The notes beneath the pieces were generated by a model. It was given only the letters and a program-made list of their open reading frames with translations, had not been told where the DNA came from and made no database searches. A stretch of DNA of 6,502 bases from UBA3263 sp964554665 (GTDB lineage Bacteria; Bacteroidota; Bacteroidia; Bacteroidales; Muribaculaceae), in NCBI GenBank assembly GCA_964554665.1, contig CAZKPP010000091.1, positions 1-6,502 of the forward strand. The letters are read 5' to 3'. Below are positions 1 to 6,041 of the stretch, piece by piece. The translations under genes and the position numbers were made by a program. Each line of letters opens with the position of its first letter. Position 1 is the first letter of the stretch.

Positions 1-39
1 GAAAATGAACTTTTGGGGGGTGGGAGGGGTTGGTTTTGT

Positions 40-1407
40 ATGAAGAAGTTAATTTTATGGTTGGGGGTATTGGCTTTGGTTGGTTGCGGCCACAGCGTCT
101 CGGCGCCGCAGCTGCCGAACATTGTGCCCGACACGCTTCGTGTCGGAACAGTCTACTCGCCAACTTCGTTTTTTATCTACCGTGGCGACTCCCTGGGCAT
201 AGACTACAGCATGGTCCGCTCGCTGGCCGACTCGCTGCAGAGGCCTATGACTCTGGAAGTTGCGCCGTCGCTGCCGCGGCTGTTGGAGATGCTCGATTCC
301 GGCCGCATTGACCTTATCGCATATCCGGTTCCGATTTCGCCGGAATATGAATCGAGGGGATTGCCCTGCGGCTTCGTGTCGACCGACTGCCAGGTGCTGG
401 TTCAGCAGGTAGCTATAGGTGGAAGCCCCGAAATCACTGATTCCACCGGGCTGGCCGGCAACAAGGTTTATGTGCTCTCCGGTTCACGCTTCGACCATCG
501 GATGCAGCAGCTCAGCGCCGAGCTGGGCGATTCGATTGAAATTTGCAGGCTCGACCCCGATTCGGTGTCGCCCGAAGACCTTATCGACATGGTTTCCGAC
601 GGCCGCATACCCCGGGCGGTGCTTTCGGCGGGCCTGGCGCGGCTCCATGGCTCGTATCACACCAATATAGACGCGTCGGTGGTGTTGTCGCCCGAGCAGC
701 GGCTGGCCTGGGCCGTGGCCCCCGGCCGCACCGTGCTTGCCGAGGCCATTGACCGCTGGGCCGAGCAGGCCGCGCCGGCCTACGACCATGCCGAGCTGCT
801 CACACAGTATTATAAGCTCGATAAGCTCGACGGGCGTCTGACCTACGGAAAGATTGACTTCTCTGACGGCACCATGAGCCCCGACTTTGACCCGCTGTTT
901 CAGCGCTGGGCCCCGACCATTAACTGGGACTGGCGTCTGCTGGCCGCACAGGCCTATACCGAGAGCGGCTTCAACCCTCGGGCGCGCTCGTTTGCCGGCG
1001 CACGCGGCCTGATGCAGATAATGCCGCGCACCGGCCGGAGCTATGGCCTGCGCAACGCCAACAATCCCGAGCAGTCGGTTAAGGCCGCCGTGAGCTATCT
1101 CGACGACCTCGACCGCATTTTTGCCTCAAAAGTGCCCGACAAGCAGGAGCGCATAAAATTCGTGTTGGCAAGCTATAATGCCGGTCCGGGCCATATTTTC
1201 GACGCCATGCGTCTGGCCCGGAAACATGGCCTCGACCCGACAAAATGGGACGATAATGTTGAAAAAACAGTGTTGATGTTGTCAAATCCGAAACATTATA
1301 ATGATAATGTCGTAAAATTTGGTTATCTTCGCGGTCGAGAAACGTATAACTACGTTGACCGAATCCTTACGCTCTATAATCTGGGCAAAACCGCAATACC
1401 CGCATAA
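40..1407 (+). CDS. MltF-type membrane-bound lytic murein transglycosylase lipoprotein
   Basis: Predicted 455-residue lipoprotein that cleaves the MurNAc-GlcNAc bond of peptidoglycan, forming 1,6-anhydro-muropeptides, probably on the periplasmic face of the outer membrane. I start it at the ATG at 40. The TTG at 13 would add nine Gly-rich residues in front of a clean signal peptide (MKKLILWLGVLALVGC, lipobox Cys16). Residues ~32-245 resemble a periplasmic solute-binding domain (SBP_bac_3 type), and residues ~290-410 are the transglycosylase (SLT) domain. This is the MltF order of domains. SLT landmarks are visible: catalytic Glu308 in AYTESGFNP (codon at 961), GLMQIMP at ~323-329, SYNAG at ~378-382 and the late Tyr motif ETYNYVDRI. 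Length is close to that of E. coli MltF. The last ~50 codons are much more AT-rich than the middle of the gene. It is followed 25 bases later by the DUF3332 gene on the same strand. Family assignment is strong; the bound ligand of the N-terminal domain is unknown. Confidence 0.93.
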   Translation: MKKLILWLGVLALVGCGHSVSAPQLPNIVPDTLRVGTVYSPTSFFIYRGDSLGIDYSMVRSLADSLQRPMTLEVAPSLPRLLEMLDSGRIDLIAYPVPISPEYESRGLPCGFVSTDCQVLVQQVAIGGSPEITDSTGLAGNKVYVLSGSRFDHRMQQLSAELGDSIEICRLDPDSVSPEDLIDMVSDGRIPRAVLSAGLARLHGSYHTNIDASVVLSPEQRLAWAVAPGRTVLAEAIDRWAEQAAPAYDHAELLTQYYKLDKLDGRLTYGKIDFSDGTMSPDFDPLFQRWAPTINWDWRLLAAQAYTESGFNPRARSFAGARGLMQIMPRTGRSYGLRNANNPEQSVKAAVSYLDDLDRIFASKVPDKQERIKFVLASYNAGPGHIFDAMRLARKHGLDPTKWDDNVEKTVLMLSNPKHYNDNVVKFGYLRGRETYNYVDRILTLYNLGKTAIPA

Positions 1408-1432
1408 CCAACCATATTAGATACTGTTATTT

Positions 1433-1978
1433 ATGAGAAAACCTTTTGTTAAAGTAGCCATAGTCCTGGCCGTTGCCGCTTCGCTTGGCCTGAGCTCCTG
1501 CCTGGGAAGCTTCACCCTCACCAACCGCCTGCTCAGCTGGAACAAAACCATCAGCAATAAGTTTGTCAACGAGCTCGTGTTCGTTGCCTTCTGGATTCTG
1601 CCCGTATATGAAGTTTCGTCGCTGGCCGACATTATTGTGCTTAACTCCATCGAGTTCTGGAGCGGCACCAACCCCATGGCCTGCTCCACCAAGCGCATTG
1701 ACGGCACCGACGGTCAGCGCTATCTGGTTAAGTGCGACGGCAAGGGCTACGACATTATCAGCGAAAGCGACCAATCGTGTGTGCGCCTCGACTTCGACGT
1801 TGACGCCCAGCGCTGGGACGTTACCGTTGGCGAGCAGACCTACGAGCTGATGACCTTTGTTGATGCCGACCATGTTTCGCTCCCTGCCCTCGACGGCAAC
1901 CGCATGACCGTAAGCCTCGACCAGGCCGGCCTCATGGCCTACCGCGCCGCCTCGCTCCCCACCCTCGCCCAAAACTAA
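1433..1978 (+). CDS. DUF3332 family lipoprotein
   Basis: Predicted 181-residue protein of unknown function that I recognise as DUF3332. It has a lipoprotein signal peptide (MRKPFVKVAIVLAVAASLGL, then SSC) with lipobox Cys23. A conserved-looking block follows at residues ~30-82 (SWNKTISNKFVNELVF, LPVYEVSSLADIIVLNSIEFW, SGTNPM). It contains a hydrophobic stretch at ~48-72 that could associate with a membrane. The rest (~85-181) looks like a soluble beta-rich domain, with alternating patterns such as RYLVKCDGKGYDIIS and RWDVTVGEQTYELMTF. No catalytic motif is visible. It lies 25 bases after the MltF-like gene with no convincing promoter between them, so co-transcription is likely and suggests an envelope role, which is inference. 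Its TAA stop sits inside the hairpin at 1968-1987, and it converges on the TatD-like gene. A long minus-strand open frame over the same bases is a codon-bias shadow. Confidence 0.88.
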   Translation: MRKPFVKVAIVLAVAASLGLSSCLGSFTLTNRLLSWNKTISNKFVNELVFVAFWILPVYEVSSLADIIVLNSIEFWSGTNPMACSTKRIDGTDGQRYLVKCDGKGYDIISESDQSCVRLDFDVDAQRWDVTVGEQTYELMTFVDADHVSLPALDGNRMTVSLDQAGLMAYRAASLPTLAQN

Positions 1979-1987
1979 AGTTTTGGG
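1968..1987. terminator. Hairpin between convergent genes, possible bidirectional terminator
   Basis: A perfect 9-base inverted repeat, CCCAAAACT at 1968-1976 and AGTTTTGGG at 1979-1987, is separated by two bases. A realistic stem is 7-8 bp with a 4-6 base loop. It contains the stop codon of the DUF3332 gene and starts 4 bases past the end of the TatD-like gene, where both transcription units would need to stop. Neither strand has a U-tract after the stem: the plus strand continues with G and the minus strand with GCGAGG. It is therefore not a canonical intrinsic terminator, and the role is inferred from position. Confidence 0.4.
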
Positions 1988-1991
1988 GGGA

Positions 1992-2531
1992 TTAGTCGGA
2001 TTCGCGGTGGAGGCGGTCGGGAGGGATGACGGAGGCGGTTGCGGGGTTGAAGCGCGGGCCCAGGGAGATGTCGAAGCCGGCGTCGAGCAGCTGTTGGGCC
2101 AGCTGTGGCTTTCCGCGAAAGCCGTGGATTATCCATTTTTGGGTGGGCTTCAGTCGCTTGCGCAGGGCAATTATTTCGCTCCAGGCGCCAACAATGTGGA
2201 GCAGCAGGGGTTTGCCCAGCTCTTCGCTCAGGCGCGCATGGGCCTCGGTCAGGGCCAGCTGTTGGTCAATCGAGCCGATGCCGCGCCGGCGGTCTACGCC
2301 GCATTCGCCTATGATTACCACCCGAGGGTCTATGGCTGCCGCGCGCACCCAGTTCATGTCGGGCTCGGGCCACCACGGGTGCCACCCCACGGAGTAGAGT
2401 GCATGGTCGGGGCGCATTTGGCCGTGGCGCTCAAGGTTGATTACCGCGCTGGCCGGCGCCTGGGGGTTGTGGGTGTGGATGTCGGTGATGTTAAAGGCTT
2501 TCACTGCGCAGCTTTTCGGCATTTTCGGCAA
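1992..2531 (-). CDS. TatD-family metal-dependent hydrolase, C-terminally short
   Basis: Predicted 179-residue member of the TatD family, metal-dependent hydrolases/DNases of the amidohydrolase superfamily with a TIM-barrel fold. Expected metal ligands are visible in order: His19 and His21 (DIHTH), Glu76 (IIGECGVD), His112 (LLLHIVGAW), His136 (WIIHGFRGKPQLAQ), and the final Asp179 in RESD, matching the family's ETD motif. Odd point: the stop follows that Asp directly, so the last barrel helix and tail, usually about 35-55 residues, are absent. No continuation in another frame is visible, because the sequence beyond it is the convergent DUF3332 gene. The first ATG (2531) lies 41 bases inside the 3' end of prfA; an ATG at 2522 or a GTG at 2504 would give less overlap. 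It is probably translated by coupling as the last gene of the lipoprotein-prfA operon. Fold assignment is firm. Activity of this short form is uncertain, and the physiological substrate is unknown. Confidence 0.85.
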   Translation of the reverse strand: MPKMPKSCAVKAFNITDIHTHNPQAPASAVINLERHGQMRPDHALYSVGWHPWWPEPDMNWVRAAAIDPRVVIIGECGVDRRRGIGSIDQQLALTEAHARLSEELGKPLLLHIVGAWSEIIALRKRLKPTQKWIIHGFRGKPQLAQQLLDAGFDISLGPRFNPATASVIPPDRLHRESD

Positions 2532-3585
2532 CCGTCAGCTTGTCTATAACCTCTTGAATGTCACCGCCGAGGAAGGCCTGAAGGTTATAAATGGTGTAGT
2601 TGATGCGGTGGTCGGTTATGCGGCCCTGCGGAAAGTTGTAGGTGCGGATTTTGGCTGAGCGGTCGCCGGTCGACACCAGGGTTTTGCGCCGCGAGGCAAT
2701 GTCGTCGATATACTTCTGATGTTCGCGGTCGTAGATGAACGTGCGCAGGCGCGACAGGGCGCGCTCTTTGTTTTTGGGCTGGTCGCGCGTTTCGGTGCAT
2801 TCAATCAGAATTTCCTCGCTCACGCCCGTAACCGGGTTTTTCCACATGTAGCGGAGGCGCACGCCCGATTCGACTTTGTTGACGTTCTGGCCGCCGGCGC
2901 CTCCGGAGCGGAAGGTGTCCCACTTGATTTCGCCTTCGTTGATTTCAACGTCGAATTCCTCGGCTTCGGGGAGCACGGCAACCGTGGCCGCCGAGGTGTG
3001 GACGCGCCCCTGGGTTTCGGTTGCCGGAACGCGCTGAACGCGGTGAACACCGCTTTCATATTTCAGAGTGCCGTAAACGTCGGGCCCGCTGACCGAAAAG
3101 ACTATTTCCTTGAAACCGCCGGCCGCACCCTCGCTGAAGGAGCTGACAGCCACAGTCCACCCCTTCGACTCGCAATATTTGGTGTACATCTTGAACAGGT
3201 CGCCGGCAAACAGGGCAGCCTCGTCGCCGCCGGTGCCTCCGCGGATTTCGACTATGGCATTTTTGGCGTCCTCGGGGTCGGCGGGAATCAGCAGCAGCTT
3301 TATTTCTTCTTCGAGCTGGGGAATGGCGCGTTCTGCGGCGTCGATTTCCTCGCGGGCCATGGCGCGCATTTCGTCATCTTTTTCGGTTTCGAGCAGCGCT
3401 TTGGCTTCGTCGCGATTGGCCAGCAAGGTTTTGTAGCGGCTAACGGTCTGAGTCAGTCGCTCCAGCTCCTTATATTCTTTGGTCAGGGCGGCGTAGCGCT
3501 TGCGGTCGCCGATAACTTCGGGGTCGGTAATCAGCGTTGCCACTTCGGCAAAACGTTCGTCGAGGCCTTCGAGTTTCTGAAGCAT
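2491..3585 (-). CDS. prfA: Peptide chain release factor 1 (RF1)
   Basis: Class I release factor of 364 residues, about the normal RF1 length. It recognises UAA and UAG in the ribosomal A site and triggers hydrolysis of peptidyl-tRNA. The coiled N-terminal domain covers ~1-105. GGTGGDEAALFAGDLFKMY (~116-134) is a typical RF signature. The codon-recognition tripeptide Pro-Ala-Thr is at 187-189 (RVPATETQGRVHTSAATV), which identifies RF1; RF2 would have Ser-Pro-Phe. The catalytic GGQ is at 231-233 (codons at 2887-2895) within RSGGAGGQNVNKVESGVRL, and its Gln is the usual target of PrmC methylation. The C-terminal region (SRRKTLVSTGDRSAKIRTYN, RITDHRINYTI) is intact. The ATG at 3585 follows the stop of the upstream lipoprotein gene by 3 bases, and the 3' end overlaps the TatD-like gene by up to 41 bases, so it is the middle gene of a compact operon. 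No RF2-type frameshift site is present, as expected. A 295-codon plus-strand open frame across it is a shadow. Confidence 0.98.
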   Translation of the reverse strand: MLQKLEGLDERFAEVATLITDPEVIGDRKRYAALTKEYKELERLTQTVSRYKTLLANRDEAKALLETEKDDEMRAMAREEIDAAERAIPQLEEEIKLLLIPADPEDAKNAIVEIRGGTGGDEAALFAGDLFKMYTKYCESKGWTVAVSSFSEGAAGGFKEIVFSVSGPDVYGTLKYESGVHRVQRVPATETQGRVHTSAATVAVLPEAEEFDVEINEGEIKWDTFRSGGAGGQNVNKVESGVRLRYMWKNPVTGVSEEILIECTETRDQPKNKERALSRLRTFIYDREHQKYIDDIASRRKTLVSTGDRSAKIRTYNFPQGRITDHRINYTIYNLQAFLGGDIQEVIDKLTVAENAEKLRSESL

Positions 3586-3588
3586 AAA

Positions 3589-4446
3589 TCACTGGCGGCT
3601 AATTAGATTTGCGGCTTGCTCGGTCATCAGCGGCAGCAGCTCGGTGTAGATCAGGGTGCATGAGGGCTGGCCGGCAGCGTAGGGCGCTATTTCATACTGG
3701 CCGTAGGTGAAGGTAACTCCGTTTGGCCCGAACGAGGGGTTGCATGCCGGCAGCTCCATTTCGTCGGGGTTTATCAGCAACACCTCGGCCAGCGACTGCG
3801 GACCGTCGGGCTCCGAAGCATACACCGGCTGGAAATACTGAACCCAAAGCCCATGGCGGATTTTGGCAACAAGCTCTTTGAGGCGGTCGGGGCGGAATAC
3901 TTCGCCGTAGGAGAGGGTGCGACCGGTCGACACGGCAAAAGAGGCTACGCGCGAAATCGTTGAGCCGTGGGCGCCGCCCAGGTAGCTGTAGGCTGTGTAG
4001 CCATACGTAACTATGGAGTCTGAAATCCATGTGGGTTCGAACGAGATTTGATATTCATAGCCGGCGCTGAGCTCCGGTTCCGACTCAAATTCAATGAAGT
4101 CGCGGCGCGCGGAGTCGAGAATTTTCTTCGACAGGTGGGCAATCAATCTTTGCGGGTCGGCAATTTCGGCGCGGGTAGGGTGAATGAGCGGCTTGGAAGT
4201 CGTAAAGGCTCCCATGGTCAGACAATTAACAAACCATTGGCGGCACGAGTCCAACAACACGGGCACTCCCGAGTCGGGATACTGCCCCGATATGGTTACT
4301 TCGGCCGACGAGCGGCCATAGTTCAGCGAGTCGGTCAATTCAACGGCCTTGGTTGTGAGCACCTGCCCCGAGCTTTGGGCCGATGGCTTGCAGCTGCAAA
4401 CCAGGCCAACGGCGGCCATAGCCACCAGATAAATCATGCGTTTCAT
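3589..4446 (-). CDS. DUF3298 (RsiV-like) domain lipoprotein
   Basis: Predicted 285-residue envelope lipoprotein. The N-terminus is a short signal peptide (MKRMIYLVAMAAVGLVCSC). Cys19, after Ser at -1, is the best lipidation site. Residues ~35-150 resemble the DUF4163-like half that often precedes DUF3298. The DUF3298 part (~150-275) is marked by YSYLGGAHG at 154-161, SFAVSTGRTLSYGEVF at ~169-184 and GVTFTYGQYEIAPYAAG at 243-259. Four further cysteines (68, 75, 235, 263) could form disulfides after export. No catalytic residues are evident. In Bacillus subtilis the DUF3298 domain of RsiV binds lysozyme; whether this protein binds any such ligand is unknown. It is the first gene of an apparent operon: its TGA is 3 bases before the prfA ATG. 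A -7-like promoter box ends 5 bases before its ATG, so the mRNA may have almost no leader. Domain call is good; function is open. Confidence 0.85.
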   Translation of the reverse strand: MKRMIYLVAMAAVGLVCSCKPSAQSSGQVLTTKAVELTDSLNYGRSSAEVTISGQYPDSGVPVLLDSCRQWFVNCLTMGAFTTSKPLIHPTRAEIADPQRLIAHLSKKILDSARRDFIEFESEPELSAGYEYQISFEPTWISDSIVTYGYTAYSYLGGAHGSTISRVASFAVSTGRTLSYGEVFRPDRLKELVAKIRHGLWVQYFQPVYASEPDGPQSLAEVLLINPDEMELPACNPSFGPNGVTFTYGQYEIAPYAAGQPSCTLIYTELLPLMTEQAANLISRQ

Positions 4447-4451
4447 GCCCG

Positions 4452-4459
4452 CAAATTTA
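4452..4459 (-). promoter_or_regulatory. Bacteroidota-type -7 box upstream of the lipoprotein-prfA-tatD operon
   Basis: Read on the minus strand, TAAATTTG matches the TAnnTTTG consensus recognised by the primary sigma factor of Bacteroidota. It sits in an AT-rich 58-base gap after the AlbA_2-like gene. The box is followed by CGGGC and then the ATG at 4446, so initiation 4-6 bases downstream would begin at or next to the start codon. No good TTTG -33 element lies at the usual spacing; the nearest TTG is about 6 bases too far upstream. The call therefore rests on the -7 box and its position. Confidence 0.5.
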
Positions 4460-4504
4460 ACGAAAAATTATGAATTTTATGGTCGGCAATTAAAGAATTG
4501 GAGT

Positions 4505-5983
4505 TTATTTGTTTTTGGTAGATGAGTATAATTGCAAATAAAGATCTTCGTTTATTTGCCAGTGGCCGCCGTTGAGGCCTCCCGTGCGGCTAAGAATACC
4601 CTGTTGTTTTAACAATTTTACCCTTTCATATATGGTTGAGTAACTGGATTCTAATTTGTGAATCAGGTCGTTATAGGTGGCGTTGGGATTGGTGCGTATA
4701 ACCTCACAAATTGCTTCAACCTGACTCTTTATTCGGTGCTCTTTATTTACTTTTTTATTTGTTTTTTTATTTGTTTTTTTATTTGCTTCTGTGGAAATGT
4801 GCTCCACAACAAGAAAAGCGGTTACAAGATGCAACTTAAAATCGGCCTCGCCATTGCCGTTAGCTTTAAGTTCATCTTGAACGGTCTGCACCCCACGGCT
4901 ATAGCGGTTTACAAAGCCTAAAACTTTCATTCCTTCTGCAACCACGCCGTTTCGGTAGTCGTTAACGTACGGAAAGTTCTCAGGCGTTGCCTTGCCATAT
5001 AGTCCACCGGGATTCATTATTTCAATGCGGTCATCATATTGATAAAACTGAACAGGACCGTTACCCTCATAGTCGCGGTGGCAGATTGCGTTCATCAACA
5101 GTTCTCGGGTGGCCCAATGCGGATAATCAACCCTCATCTCTTCCCTTAAGGCCGAAACCGGAACGGGGCGGCGATTGGTAATCGATGCATCAACAAACGT
5201 GTCGAGCTGCGATAAAATCTTTACGAGGTTACCCGAAAACTTATATTCGCTTTTAATCTCTCCGGCGCGGGTCAAACCGCCGAATCTTACGTATTGAACA
5301 TAACATCCAGGCAAAAAACGTTCGGGATTCTTGCCGAACATTATAATTCCCGCATAGGTCGGGCAATTATATTTTATATTATAGTAACCAAGGGCCTGCA
5401 TTTGTTGCTCCACGCTGCGGGTGTCGGTTTTCAACACTTCCTCCGGAAATGCTTTAGGCAGATAAATCTGCTTAAACGCATTCAGGTCGAGGTCGTCGAT
5501 AGACGAATCCAGGCAGGGCAGCGCATCAAATGTTAGCATCCGGCTTGTACGCTTTTCTAAAAGTCGCTTTTCGTCGGCCTCGCCGGCAATACACTTGCGT
5601 GGGCCATTGCGTATCCATATTCTGCCCTCGTATCTTACGGGCGTGAAATGACATGGCTGCACGGTAACCACTGCTACGTCGCCGTCGGGAAGCGACACCT
5701 TTTCAACTGTCATGCTAACCTGTGGTTGAAGTTTACCGTCGGTTTTTATACCGCCTAAATTCTGCAGAAGCTGGTCGGTAATTTTTACGTCGGGATTTAC
5801 CTTGCCGGTTTTGTCGTCTGCTCCTATTATCAAATATCCCGGCATATTGTGGTTCGGCAAATCATTGGCAAAGGCGCAGATTGCCTGACCGAATTTATCG
5901 GTGTTGGAAGTTGATATGGTGCGCTCAATCCGGTCGCTCTCAATATCGCTTAAAAGTTTGAGTACTTCGCTGGGGGTTAACAT
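4505..5983 (-). CDS. AlbA_2 / RecG-like ATP-binding protein with winged helix-turn-helix (putative transcriptional regulator)
   Basis: Predicted 492-residue protein from the ATG at 5983; an in-frame GTG at 5992 would add three residues. Residues ~12-145 form an AlbA_2 (Schlafen-type) putative nucleic-acid-binding domain: KFGQAICAFANDLPNH, PGYLIIGADDKTG, PVRYEGRIWIRNGPRK. Residues ~280-375 resemble the GHKL-like RecG C-terminal ATP-binding domain, with ATRELLMNAICHRDY (Glu294, Asn298), DDRIEIMNPGGLYG and NRYSRGVQTVQDEL. This is not the RecG helicase itself, since no helicase motifs are present. A Lys/Asn/Thr repeat linker lies at ~401-414, followed by a winged helix-turn-helix (~418-478: ATYNDLIHKLESSYSTIYERVKLL). 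These proteins are usually annotated as DNA-binding regulators, with biological role and signal mostly unknown. The gene has its own promoter at 6011-6041 and is less GC-rich than its neighbours, which suggests an acquired single-gene insertion. Architecture is confident; function is inferred. Confidence 0.88.
   Translation of the reverse strand: MLTPSEVLKLLSDIESDRIERTISTSNTDKFGQAICAFANDLPNHNMPGYLIIGADDKTGKVNPDVKITDQLLQNLGGIKTDGKLQPQVSMTVEKVSLPDGDVAVVTVQPCHFTPVRYEGRIWIRNGPRKCIAGEADEKRLLEKRTSRMLTFDALPCLDSSIDDLDLNAFKQIYLPKAFPEEVLKTDTRSVEQQMQALGYYNIKYNCPTYAGIIMFGKNPERFLPGCYVQYVRFGGLTRAGEIKSEYKFSGNLVKILSQLDTFVDASITNRRPVPVSALREEMRVDYPHWATRELLMNAICHRDYEGNGPVQFYQYDDRIEIMNPGGLYGKATPENFPYVNDYRNGVVAEGMKVLGFVNRYSRGVQTVQDELKANGNGEADFKLHLVTAFLVVEHISTEANKKTNKKTNKKVNKEHRIKSQVEAICEVIRTNPNATYNDLIHKLESSYSTIYERVKLLKQQGILSRTGGLNGGHWQINEDLYLQLYSSTKNK
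4750..4785. repeat. 12-base tandem repeat with homopolymer tracts inside the AlbA_2-like gene
   Basis: Three consecutive copies of a 12-base unit, TTTTTTTATTTG on the plus strand (first copy with six T instead of seven), encode Thr/Val-Asn-Lys-Lys units on the minus strand. A degenerate fourth part lies next to it at 4741-4749. The homopolymer runs are T6 (4751-4756), T7 (4762-4768) and T7 (4774-4780). Gain or loss of a whole unit keeps the reading frame. A one-base change in any run brings an early stop and removes the C-terminal helix-turn-helix. Confidence 0.9.
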
Positions 5984-6009
5984 GTGGCTCACTATGGTAA
6001 TTTAATATC

Positions 6010-6039
6010 GCAAAGGTACTGAAAATTTGGTAACTTTGC
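6010..6039. repeat. Imperfect inverted repeat over the AlbA_2-like gene promoter
   Basis: GCAAAGGTA at 6010-6018 and TAACTTTGC at 6031-6039 are reverse complements at 8 of 9 positions, separated by 12 bases. The arms cover the -7 box and abut the -33 element of the promoter. The spacing puts arm centres about two helical turns apart, suiting a dimeric regulator. Part of the symmetry may simply come from promoter elements sharing TTTGC. An operator role is inference. Confidence 0.4.
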
Positions 6040-6041
6040 AA
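6011..6041 (-). promoter_or_regulatory. Bacteroidota-type promoter of the AlbA_2-like gene
   Basis: On the minus strand the -7 box TACCTTTG (6018-6011) fits TAnnTTTG. The -33 element TTGC (6041-6038) precedes it by 19 bases, matching the usual Bacteroidota spacing. Transcription would start near 6005-6007, leaving a leader of roughly 22-24 bases to the ATG at 5983. It lies in the 73-base gap after the WbqC-like gene, so the AlbA_2-like gene can be expressed independently of that gene. This is the best-formed promoter in the window. Confidence 0.7.

Noticed and set aside
13..39. TTG start extending the MltF-like protein by nine residues (MGGGRGWFC).
   Set aside because: It places a Gly-rich stretch before an otherwise ideal lipoprotein signal peptide; the ATG at 40 explains the N-terminus better.
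1427..1972. Minus-strand open frame of 181 codons opposite the DUF3332 gene.
   Set aside because: Low-complexity Gly/Val/Ala-rich translation with no family resemblance; an antisense shadow of a GC-rich gene.
1979..1995. Frameshift as the cause of the short TatD-like C-terminus.
   Set aside because: No frame past the stop shows TatD-like residues, and the space is taken by the convergent DUF3332 gene; deletion or a short lineage fits better.
1983..2549. Plus-strand open frame of 188 codons opposite the TatD-like gene.
   Set aside because: The opposite strand carries clear TatD metal-binding motifs; this frame is a codon-bias shadow.
2719..3606. Plus-strand open frame of 295 codons opposite prfA.
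   Set aside because: prfA on the other strand is unambiguous (PAT and GGQ motifs); the Phe/Gly/Val-rich translation is typical of antisense frames.
4447..4504. Possible small gene or RNA between the AlbA_2-like and DUF3298 genes.
   Set aside because: Only 58 bases, AT-rich, with no open frame or strong stem; best read as the promoter region.
4741..4800. Classic -1 ribosomal slippery heptamer (A AAA AAC) in the A7 runs.
   Set aside because: In the reading frame used the codons are AAA AAA ACA, so the heptamer is not in the required phase; replication or transcription slippage is the better hypothesis.
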